From assembly GCA_027483785.1 (NCBI GenBank), contig JAIXTU010000370.1, positions 1 to 5,533 of the forward strand: a DNA stretch of 5,533 bases. Direction: 5' to 3'. Origin of the DNA: Flavobacterium sp. Its GTDB lineage: Bacteria > Bacteroidota > Bacteroidia > Flavobacteriales > Flavobacteriaceae. The notes under the pieces are model-generated. The model did no database searches and was not told where the DNA came from. It saw nothing but the letters and a program-made list of their open reading frames with translations. Every line of letters starts with the position of its first letter. Within the stretch, counting starts at the first letter, position 1. The translations under genes and the position numbers were made by a program. Of the stretch, positions 1 to 4,564 are shown piece by piece.

Positions 1-20
1 AAAAAAACGTCCGTACGGAA

Positions 21-131
21 GGCAACTGCACGTGGGGCCGCGTCGTCGCTCATACTCCTCGCCCTACACCCGAACCCCGGGTGCAGGGCTGTGGGGTAAT
101 CCGCTCTGCCGCTGCTGCGAAATACGTTGCC
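21..131. repeat. GC-rich 111-bp foldable imperfect palindrome (cassette-site-like)
   Basis: The ends are exact inverted complements, GGCAAC (21-26) and GTTGCC (126-131). The centre is a strong hairpin with 12-bp arms: 61-72 pairs with 78-89 with one mismatch (A66/C84), around the loop AACCC (73-77). The outer ends and the hairpin share almost the same centre, near base 75-76. Between them the left and right arms align as interrupted complements, roughly two thirds paired with one or two bulges. A palindrome of about 110 bp with AAC...GTT ends resembles an integron attC site, but the flanking bases do not fit the RYYYAAC/GTTRRRY rule. It could equally be a structured RNA or a dispersed intergenic element. 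What is seen is the symmetry; the identity is inferred. Confidence 0.5.
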
Positions 132-164
132 AACAGTCGATGGAAATCAATATAAACTTATGAA

Positions 165-209
165 TAAACCTACTCTGCGAGAGTTTTAAACTCTCGCAGA
201 GTAGGTTTA
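165..209. repeat. Perfect inverted repeat, 22-bp arms, 1-nt centre
   Basis: The left arm (165-186, containing CCTACTCTGCGAGAG) is perfectly complementary to the right arm (188-209, containing CTCTCGCAGAGTAGG), with only T187 between them. With so short a centre it would form a cruciform, or an RNA hairpin that opens at the tip. No T-tract follows, so it is not a standard intrinsic terminator. It overlaps the tandem repeat that continues to 226. It lies about 100 bp upstream of the Cdd1-family gene. Confidence 0.9.
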
Positions 210-226
210 AACTCTCGCAGAGTAGG
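185..226. repeat. Two perfect tandem copies of a 21-bp unit
   Basis: The 21-bp unit starting TTTAAACTCTCGC and ending GAGTAGG occurs at 185-205 and again, identically, at 206-226. The same core in opposite orientation lies at 169-186, so three copies of one core are arranged inverted-direct-direct. Either direct copy can pair with the inverted one, giving two mutually exclusive hairpins. Function is unknown. Confidence 0.9.
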
Positions 227-328
227 ATGTTTGCTATTTTTACGAATAGCTGTAAAAAAGCAACATTTTACCTAACCAAAGAATTTTCACAGAAGCTATT
301 AGCTACTATTTGTTGACCTTTGCCGAAG

Positions 329-817
329 ATGAAAACTAAAGCCAACATAAAACTTCCGCTAACAGCCGCCGAAAAAGCAAATCTGAGACAGCAAAAAATC
401 AAAATGGCCGACCTTGTGAATTTCGCAACTGCTGAATTGGAAGTCCTTCTTAACGCATCCGCCGCACGAGCACGAGAAATTCATGCTCTGGCAACATTTC
501 AAAACATTCCGTCAATAGGCATCAAGTTTGCCGAAGATTTAGTTTTTCTAGGTTTCTATACACTTGACGAGTTAAAAGATAAAGACAGCGCAAAGCTCAT
601 TGATACCTACGAACAAAAAGTAGGTTATTGGGTAGATCCCTGTGTAGAAGACCAGTTTAGGTTAGTAGTACATTTCGCCAACACCTTCGACACCACAAAA
701 GCCTGGTGGGATTTCACCGAGGAGCGAAAAATGTTCCGTGCAGAACACGGCTATCCCAAAAGCCGACCTCAAAAAGCTTGGTTTGAAGTTTTAGGAAATG
801 AGGGCACAAACAAGTAA
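329..817 (+). CDS. Cdd1-family (pathogenicity locus) helix-hairpin-helix protein
   Basis: This 162-residue protein matches what I know of the Cdd1 'pathogenicity locus' family, named after a Clostridioides difficile protein and related to helix-hairpin-helix DNA-binding domains. After a basic N-terminus and a helical region, residues 55-83 carry the HhH-like core (FQNIPSIGIKFAEDLVFLG). The family signature WVDPCVEDQFRLVVHFA is at 101-117, and WWDFTEERK...GYP at 126-143. There is no signal peptide or membrane segment, so it should be cytoplasmic. The molecular role of the family is not established; DNA binding is inferred from the fold. I chose ATG at 329; a TTG at 320 in the same frame would add three residues. 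No Shine-Dalgarno is visible, as is usual in Bacteroidota. It appears to be a single-gene unit, with no partner within 180 bp on either side. Confidence 0.85.
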   Translation: MKTKANIKLPLTAAEKANLRQQKIKMADLVNFATAELEVLLNASAARAREIHALATFQNIPSIGIKFAEDLVFLGFYTLDELKDKDSAKLIDTYEQKVGYWVDPCVEDQFRLVVHFANTFDTTKAWWDFTEERKMFRAEHGYPKSRPQKAWFEVLGNEGTNK

Positions 818-1006
818 GTTGGCAGCGAAGAGCCGTTACCTTTCACCTTTAAAACAATCAGACACACTCTACAACCTAAATTTCCTAGTTTCAAAAACAG
901 CTTGCTTAAAATTTTTTTTAAATGCACAAATTCTAAAATAAAAACCATCAAAAATCGTTATACCTTATAGTGCCAAAAAACGATAAGCGCTGTAAAATTC
1001 TTGCCT
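818..1006. other. Spacer between Cdd1-family gene and exported TPR-like gene
   Basis: This is a 189-bp AT-rich spacer without a coding region. It begins directly after the stop codon with GTTGGCAGCG (818-827), the near-complement of CGTTGCCAAC (125-134) on the other side of the gene. An A/T run lies at about 906-923. No strong terminator hairpin with a T-tract is visible. In the frame of the next gene the last stop is TAG at 968-970, so that gene must start between 971 and its signal sequence. Confidence 0.5.
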
Positions 1007-1891
1007 TTGAAGTATTTAGTCATTCTTTTATTACTTACCAGCACTCTTGCAGCGCAACCCAACCCAACGAAAGGGTATCCGCCAAGAATTGCAGATATTA
1101 CTCGAATTCTTGAAAAAGACTCTTTGAACGGTCCGCTTCGATGGGAACGTCTCACCATGCAAGTTGCGCTGCTCGACGGCGATTGGGTTTACCAGCCATT
1201 TTCCCAGTACCTCAACGCTGAAACGGATCCGGAAAAGCTGCGCATTAAAGCCTATGAAAAGGAATTTGAGAGAATCTATCGAAATTGTATTCAAACGGGC
1301 GATTTAAACTTTGTAAATGAGCGAGATTTCTATGACAATCGCGGACTGTATTTTGCCAAAACGAGACAGTTTACCGCTGCCATAAAAGATTACAAGCAAT
1401 TGTTGGTTAGGAGTATCGCAGAAACAAAATCGGATAGCCAGCAGTACACTTTTATGGCACTAGATATGCTGTTTTCTATTTATGTGATTAATGACGATTT
1501 TATTCATGCGCTACAAACCATTGATTTAAAGCTCGACGAAGAGCGAAACAGATTGGGTTCGCGTTATTATTCTTACGCAAATTCCTCTTATGCAAAAGTT
1601 AAACTGTATGGAAAGTTTAATAAGCGAGAAGACGCAATAGCTTATCTCAAACAGCTATCTAAAGAGAATTTTGAGTATTACTTTAAAAACGGTCACGACA
1701 AAAGCATAAATATTCAAGGAGTTAAACAATTAGGATATTCCTACGTCGTGTTGTTGCTTAAATACCTAAAAGAGTATAATAGTCCGGAGCTCAAAAAATA
1801 CAACGCTATTTATCGGAAATTGTCAAAGCGAAACCATTTTAATGCGAAATTAACCGATAGGAATTTAAGGACCATCGTTGCAAAAATTTAA
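1007..1891 (+). CDS. Exported helical protein with TPR-like repeats, unknown family
   Basis: I do not recognise the family. From TTG at 1007 the product is 294 residues. MKYLVILLLLTSTLAAQ is a typical Sec signal peptide with cleavage around Ala17-Gln18, so the protein should reach the periplasm or beyond; there is no lipobox cysteine. The mature part is predicted mostly helical and rich in Tyr, Lys and Glu. A TPR-like motif is seen at about 111-134 (RGLYFAKTRQFTAAIKDYKQLL), with weaker helical pairs at about 146-176 and 188-220, suggesting a protein-binding scaffold. The start is odd: the frame is closed by TAG at 968 and contains no ATG or GTG before the signal peptide. TTG at 1007, or TTG at 1001 adding two residues, must serve; the next ATG (1157) would delete the signal peptide. 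A lost ATG and a weakly expressed or decaying gene is an alternative, but the frame is open to the end. Confidence 0.7.
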   Translation: MKYLVILLLLTSTLAAQPNPTKGYPPRIADITRILEKDSLNGPLRWERLTMQVALLDGDWVYQPFSQYLNAETDPEKLRIKAYEKEFERIYRNCIQTGDLNFVNERDFYDNRGLYFAKTRQFTAAIKDYKQLLVRSIAETKSDSQQYTFMALDMLFSIYVINDDFIHALQTIDLKLDEERNRLGSRYYSYANSSYAKVKLYGKFNKREDAIAYLKQLSKENFEYYFKNGHDKSINIQGVKQLGYSYVVLLLKYLKEYNSPELKKYNAIYRKLSKRNHFNAKLTDRNLRTIVAKI

Positions 1892-1994
1892 ACGACAAAC
1901 GCTTGATATTCGTGAAGTAAAACAACTACTTATCCTATTAAAGAAACAATTTATCAAGTCAAACCTATTAAAATGAGTATTAAATTGATGTAGC
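1892..1994 (+). promoter_or_regulatory. Spacer/leader before the CxxC exported protein gene
   Basis: This 103-bp AT-rich gap separates two same-strand genes for exported proteins. It contains the short direct repeat CCTATTAAA (1934-1942 and 1964-1972). A six-codon frame, MSIKLM, runs from ATG at 1973 to TAG at 1991-1993 and ends one base before the ATG at 1995, which could allow translational coupling. No terminator hairpin is seen, so read-through from the upstream gene is possible. A promoter is not identified. Confidence 0.3.
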
Positions 1995-2672
1995 ATGAAA
2001 AAAGTATTGCTCTTTATTATTGTATTGATTTCCAATCTCACACTTGCACAAGACGGGGAGGAGTGGCATTTTAAATTTAAATTCAAGTTAAACACCAGAG
2101 AAACTCTTAGATATACCTTCAAAAATGTTGAAGTGTTAGTGAACGATTCAAAAAATTTTCAATATCTCAGGAATTACGATTTAAACTACAATTCTAAAAC
2201 AAAAGAATACCAACTTTTGATAATTTACAATTGCATCAGCTGCGGTTATCCAAACAGTGATTTTCCGCCGGAAATATATTTACGACTGGAGTTTGAAGGT
2301 AACCGATTACAACATCCGTTTTATTCAGTCATTCCTATTTATTTTCAGAAATCCGAATCTTTTAAATTTGAAGAATATCTCAATTATCAAATTTACGATG
2401 AACTGGTTTTAGAGAAGTCCGATTCTTCCAATTCGCAAGACGCTCAAAAGAAAATTCGATCAGTGGTTTTTAATAACATTTCGTACGACAACGCAATTGA
2501 CCTCGGAACCATTGAAATCCAGAATTTTATAACCGATGATCACTGGAAAGATGCTATAGAGCCATGTCATATTATTGAAGTTCGTTCCCGTGATTCGATT
2601 CAGTACAAAAAAGCCGGAGATTACAACCCGCGCAGAATGAACCGTTTGATGCCTCTACATTATAAAAAATAA
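1995..2672 (+). CDS. Exported protein of unknown family with a CxxC motif
   Basis: I do not recognise the family. The 225-residue product begins MKKVLLFIIVLISNLTLAQ, a clear Sec signal peptide with cleavage after Ala18. The mature protein is about 207 residues, rich in aromatic and alternating hydrophobic residues (IYLRLEFEG at 94-102, FYSVIPIYF at 109-117, IDLGTIEIQNF at 168-178), suggesting mainly beta structure. A CxxC pair (Cys80, Cys83, in NCISCGYP) and a third cysteine at 191 are the only cysteines of the mature part. In the periplasm they could form a disulfide or bind metal; this is inference. There is no lipobox and no C-terminal sorting domain of the gliding/PorSS type. The ATG at 1995 is fixed by the signal peptide. 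It follows another exported-protein gene by 103 bp, and a long non-coding repeat region follows it. Confidence 0.75.
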   Translation: MKKVLLFIIVLISNLTLAQDGEEWHFKFKFKLNTRETLRYTFKNVEVLVNDSKNFQYLRNYDLNYNSKTKEYQLLIIYNCISCGYPNSDFPPEIYLRLEFEGNRLQHPFYSVIPIYFQKSESFKFEEYLNYQIYDELVLEKSDSSNSQDAQKKIRSVVFNNISYDNAIDLGTIEIQNFITDDHWKDAIEPCHIIEVRSRDSIQYKKAGDYNPRRMNRLMPLHYKK

Positions 2673-2694
2673 CTAATCTCGAAATATCTTCATT

Positions 2695-2718
2695 TTGTAA
2701 TCTTTACATCTTGTAATT
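2695..2718. repeat. Three imperfect tandem copies of an 8-bp unit
   Basis: Consecutive units are TTGTAATC (2695-2702), TTTACATC (2703-2710) and TTGTAATT (2711-2718). The repeat starts 22 bases after the stop codon of the upstream gene, so it could lie in its 3' untranslated RNA. Function is unknown. Confidence 0.6.
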
Positions 2719-2882
2719 TCAAAATCTCAAAAATATCCGGTTTTTCCGTAAAATTTATTTCCGAGAATTTTGTACGTGGGAATCGCTCCCCATCCCGCCC
2801 GCCCCCATCGAGGCGAAGCACGGTAAAAAATCCGAGATTCCATTACGGGTTTTCCTCATATTTTCAAGTTTTAAGATCAGAA

Positions 2883-2917
2883 TATTAAGATTGGAGTATT
2901 AAGATTGGAGTATTAAG
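2883..2917. repeat. 14-bp tandem repeat, 2.5 copies
   Basis: The unit TATTAAGATTGGAG occurs at 2883-2896 and identically at 2897-2910, followed by a half copy TATTAAG (2911-2917). A degenerate copy matching at about 10 of 14 positions precedes it at 2869-2882. Perfect short tandem copies are prone to slippage, so copy number may vary between strains. Confidence 0.9.
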
Positions 2918-2934
2918 TAATAAGACTTTGATGA

Positions 2935-2958
2935 GTTCACCACTTTACGTATCGTTTT
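2935..2958 (+). repeat. Motif H, copy 1
   Basis: The 24-bp motif has the core TTCACCACTT followed by ACGTATCGTTTT. Copies are at 2935-2958, 3016-3039 and 3804-3827, differing only at the first base and at the base before ACG (T, C or A). Copies 1 and 3 share a longer 35-bp match (2924-2958 and 3793-3827, two mismatches), beginning GACTTTGATGA. All are in the same orientation and bracket the modular array. Confidence 0.85.
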
Positions 2959-2966
2959 TTAGAAGC

Positions 2967-2990
2967 TAGTCCCGACACGTGTCGGGACTA
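2967..2990. repeat. Perfect 24-bp palindrome
   Basis: Twelve bases, TAGTCCCGACAC (2967-2978), are followed directly by their exact complement, GTGTCGGGACTA (2979-2990). There is no loop and no T-tract on either strand, so a conventional terminator is unlikely. A smaller hairpin, CCGAT (2993-2997) with ATCGG (3002-3006), follows at once. It sits between two copies of motif H. REP-like element, dimeric operator and cruciform are all possible. Confidence 0.9.
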
Positions 2991-3015
2991 TCCCGATTGC
3001 TATCGGAATCGCGAC

Positions 3016-3039
3016 GTTCACCACTTCACGTATCGTTTT
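3016..3039 (+). repeat. Motif H, copy 2
   Basis: Same 24-bp motif as at 2935-2958, with C in place of T before ACGTATCGTTTT. It lies 27 bases before the start of the modular array. A fragment, GCGTATCG (3053-3060), directly precedes the array and may be a decayed further copy. Confidence 0.85.
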
Positions 3040-3065
3040 TCCTCCCTAACCCGCGTATCGTCGTT

Positions 3066-3253
3066 GCCTGAGCCTGTCGAAGGCTATTACAAATTTTGGG
3101 TAACAATACGTTCAGTGTTTTCCTCAACAGTATGGTATTCGACAAAATCCCGTGTGTTTCGGTGTTTTCTGCGAGCTAAAAAAAGCTGCTATCAGAGCCT
3201 GTTGAAGGCAACCTCGTGTCCTTTGTGTAAATCTTTGTGGAACGTTGTGCTCC
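3066..3253 (+). repeat. Repeat unit D1 (188 bp: REP-like core, module C, module A)
   Basis: D1 begins with the 19-bp REP-like core GCCTGAGCCTGTCGAAGGC (3066-3084), continues with module C (3085-3203, 119 bp) and ends with module A (3204-3253, 50 bp). D2 at 3570-3757 has the same three parts with exactly the same lengths. An ungapped comparison by eye of the two C modules gives about 72% identity (33 mismatches in 119). Module C contains TGTGTTTC and TTTTCTGCGAG motifs; module A contains repeated TTTGTG words. No protein is encoded. Confidence 0.85.
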
Positions 3254-3305
3254 TTTATAGAAGCTATTTTTAGAATCTAGAAGCTAGACACGAGAAGCTA
3301 GACTT
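3254..3305 (+). repeat. TAGAAGC-type linker after D1
   Basis: The linker is made of variants of the 7-bp word TAGAAGC, here partly decayed (TAGAATC). Its segment 3271-3305, containing AAGCTAGACACGAGAAGC, recurs at 3763-3797 after D2 with a single mismatch. Its end overlaps the start of the first 129-bp unit. Confidence 0.75.
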
Positions 3306-3421
3306 CGTATCATTACAACTTAACGATAATTCATTGTGGAAGCCCGTTGAAGCTAAGTGTGGAAGCTTGCCGAAGGCAACATCGTGTCCTTTGTGCAAAA
3401 CTTTGTGAAACATTGTGCTCC
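3293..3421 (+). repeat. 129-bp unit B-A, first copy
   Basis: Module B (3293-3371) begins AGAAGCTAGACTTCGTA and ends in two REP-like half sites (GAAGCCCGTTGAAGCT and GAAGCTTGCCGAAGGC). Module A follows at 3372-3421. The unit is repeated at 3435-3563 with four mismatches in 129 (about 97% identity) and no indel. Confidence 0.95.
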
Positions 3422-3434
3422 TTTTTTAGAAGCT

Positions 3435-3563
3435 AGAAGCTAGACTTCGTAACATTACAACTTAACGATAATTCATTGTGGAAGCCCGTTGAAGCTAAGT
3501 GTGGAAGCCTGTCGAAGGCAACATCGTGTCCTTTGTACAAAACTTTGTGAAACATTGTGCTCC
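3435..3563 (+). repeat. 129-bp unit B-A, second copy
   Basis: This is a direct tandem duplicate of 3293-3421 with period 142, separated by a 13-base T-rich/TAGAAGC linker (3422-3434). Module A lies at 3514-3563. Unlike the other A copies it is not followed by the TAGAAGC linker: six bases later the next REP-like core (3570) begins. The high identity indicates recent duplication, or maintenance by gene conversion. Confidence 0.95.
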
Positions 3564-3569
3564 ATCGCT

Positions 3570-3757
3570 GCCTGAGCTTGTCGAAGGCTAGTGCACATTT
3601 TAGGTTATGATAGGTTCTGTGTTTTTCTCACCGGTCTAGTATTGAGCAAAATTCTGTGTGTTTCTGTGATTTCTGCGAGATAAAAAAGCCCTGCGCCTGA
3701 GCCTATCGAAGGCAACATCGTGTCGTTTGTGTAAAACTTTGTGAAAAATTGTGCTCC
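3570..3757 (+). repeat. Repeat unit D2 (188 bp: REP-like core, module C, module A)
   Basis: D2 begins with GCCTGAGCTTGTCGAAGGC (3570-3588), followed by module C (3589-3707) and module A (3708-3757), in the same order and with the same lengths as D1. A second full REP-like core, GCCTGAGCCTATCGAAGGC (3695-3713), spans the C/A junction; in D1 this position has only AGAGCCTGTTGAAGGC. Module A here differs from the other copies at two or three positions. Confidence 0.85.
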
Positions 3758-3797
3758 TTTTTTAGAAGCTAGAAGCTAGACACGAGAAGCTAGACTT
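3758..3797 (+). repeat. TAGAAGC-type linker after D2
   Basis: A T-run is followed by TAGAAGCTAGAAGCTAGAC, then CACGAGAAGCTAGACTT. It matches the linker after D1 and runs straight into the third copy of the extended motif H, so the order linker then H closes the array. Confidence 0.75.
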
Positions 3798-3803
3798 TGA
3801 TGA

Positions 3804-3827
3804 ATTCACCACTTAACGTATCGTTTT
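3804..3827 (+). repeat. Motif H, copy 3
   Basis: The third copy of the 24-bp motif (ATTCACCACTT then AACGTATCGTTTT) ends 165 bases before the FAS1 start codon. The longer match with copy 1 (3793-3827 versus 2924-2958, 33 of 35 identical) makes these two copies look like the outer borders of the repeat region. Confidence 0.85.
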
Positions 3828-3905
3828 CCACCCAAATACCTATATTAAATACCGCCACCCGTACAAGTAACTTCACTTCGAAAAGAAACCCAAGCTTCAA
3901 CTCTG

Positions 3906-3922
3906 GTTAATCGTGCGTTAAT
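3906..3922 (+). promoter_or_regulatory. Possible operator: GTTAAT direct repeat upstream of FAS1 gene
   Basis: GTTAAT at 3906-3911 recurs at 3917-3922, an 11-bp period that places both on the same face of the helix, 71 bases before the start codon. This is the sort of geometry seen at regulator sites, but two six-base matches in AT-rich DNA can arise by chance. No convincing TTG / TAnnTTTG promoter pair was found. The start codon is preceded by an A-rich leader typical of Bacteroidota. Confidence 0.25.
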
Positions 3923-3992
3923 TCACAGGAAGTTTAAAACCGTTTCGTGTTTCTCTACGTAACTTCAAGCATAATCAAAAAAATAAATTGTT

Positions 3993-4541
3993 ATGAAAAA
4001 GTTGAAAATGATTCTAGTTGCAGCTGTACTTTTTGGCGCAACAACAGTGTATGCACAAAAAAATCCGGAGGTAGGCGGAGCACCGATGTACGCTACAAAA
4101 AACATTGTTGAGAACGCCGTTAACAGCAAAGACCACACGACTTTGGTGGCCGCTGTAAAAGCCGCTGGCTTGGTAGAAACGCTCTCGGGTAAAGGTCCAT
4201 TTACTGTTTTTGCTCCAACAAATGCCGCTTTCGACGCACTGCCGGCCGGAACCGTGGAAACTTTGTTAAAACCTGAAAACAAAAAACAACTACAAGCAGT
4301 ACTAACGTACCACGTACTTGCCGGTAAATTTAGCGCTGCCGATGTCGTAAAAGCCATTAAAGCAGGCAACGGAACCGCAACCTTTACAACAGTACAAGGA
4401 GGAAAATTAAAAGCTTCGCTAAAAGGTTCAAATGTGATTTTGACAGACGAGCAGGGGAGAACCGCAACCGTTACTATTGCCGATGTGAATCAATCGAATG
4501 GCGTAATCCACGTGATCGATCAAGTTGTCCTCAATAAATAG
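3993..4541 (+). CDS. Secreted single-domain FAS1 (fasciclin) protein
   Basis: This 182-residue protein is one fasciclin/FAS1 domain behind a Sec signal peptide (MKKLKMILVAAVLFGATTVYA, cleavage after Ala21, before QKNP). All main FAS1 landmarks are present: NIVENAVNSKDHTTLVAAVKAAGLVETL at the domain start (about 37-64), the H1 box FTVFAPTNAAFDAL at 70-83, the conserved YH pair at 106-107, and the H2 box NGVIHVIDQVVL at 169-180. FAS1 domains mediate cell adhesion or matrix interaction in many organisms; the bacterial single-domain forms resemble mycobacterial MPT70. There is no lipobox or membrane anchor, so it should be periplasmic or released. Its length is normal for a one-domain member. It is transcribed alone, toward a convergent ureohydrolase gene, and ends before a clear terminator. 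Its ligand cannot be told from the sequence. Confidence 0.95.
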   Translation: MKKLKMILVAAVLFGATTVYAQKNPEVGGAPMYATKNIVENAVNSKDHTTLVAAVKAAGLVETLSGKGPFTVFAPTNAAFDALPAGTVETLLKPENKKQLQAVLTYHVLAGKFSAADVVKAIKAGNGTATFTTVQGGKLKASLKGSNVILTDEQGRTATVTIADVNQSNGVIHVIDQVVLNK

Positions 4542-4564
4542 TGATTTGTTTTAAGTTTTGAGCG

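Larger units (their letters stand above)
1..328. other. Gene-free left flank with two structured elements
   Basis: I find no credible coding region here. The first ~130 bases are strikingly GC-rich compared with the AT-rich rest of the window and fold into an imperfect palindrome (21-131). A perfect inverted repeat continued by a tandem copy follows at 165-226. A small perfect hairpin with 6-bp arms lies at 233-250 (GCTATT / AATAGC, loop TTTACG). The remainder up to the Cdd1-family gene is AT-rich leader. I see no tRNA and no convincing promoter; TATTTTTA at 235-242 resembles the Bacteroidota -7 element TAnnTTTG at 5 of 6 fixed positions, but no TTG lies at the right distance upstream. Confidence 0.7.
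2673..3992. other. 1.3-kb non-coding region packed with repeats
   Basis: No credible gene is present; the longest open frame (69 codons, 3064-3273, +) lies wholly inside repeat modules. In order it holds an 8-bp imperfect tandem repeat (2695-2718), a GC-rich patch (about 2774-2824), a 14-bp tandem repeat (2883-2917), a 24-bp motif H (2935-2958), a perfect 24-bp palindrome (2967-2990), a second H (3016-3039), a modular array (3066-3757), TAGAAGC-rich linkers, a third H (3804-3827) and the leader of the FAS1 gene. I see no transposase remnant, tRNA or CRISPR-type spacing. Confidence 0.8.

Noticed and set aside
21..131. Canonical integron attC site
   Set aside because: The bases next to AAC and GTT (GGC and GCC) break the RYYYAAC/GTTRRRY consensus; kept only as an attC-like possibility.
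1..140. tRNA or other known RNA gene in the GC-rich start
   Set aside because: No cloverleaf, CCA end or TPsiC-like box could be laid out; the fold is one long bulged hairpin.
165..226. Possible CRISPR array
   Set aside because: The copies are directly adjacent or inverted, with no spacers of regular length.
769..1294. Three minus-strand open frames (60, 66 and 87 codons)
   Set aside because: They overlap the plus-strand genes or their AT-rich spacer, overlap one another in different frames, and show no recognisable domain.
1865..2122. 85-codon minus-strand open frame
   Set aside because: It covers the spacer and the signal-peptide region of the plus-strand CxxC protein gene; no domain and no plausible leader.
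2774..2824. GC-rich patch with GGGA/TCCC pairing as a regulatory RNA
   Set aside because: Only a short 4-bp stem is visible and no repeat partner was found in the window.
2967..2990. Intrinsic terminator
   Set aside because: No T-tract follows the palindrome on either strand and there is no loop.
3064..3273. 69-codon open frame on the plus strand
   Set aside because: It lies entirely in the REP core, C and A modules, its composition is unlike a protein, and the equivalent D2 copy does not preserve it.
3204..3757. Possible CRISPR array formed by the four A modules
   Set aside because: The 50-bp modules are separated by repeated, not unique, sequence of unequal length (118, 92 and 144 bp).
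3965..4369. 134-codon open frame on the minus strand
   Set aside because: It is antisense to the FAS1 gene, whose domain motifs are unmistakable; the antisense frame is a by-product of its codon use.
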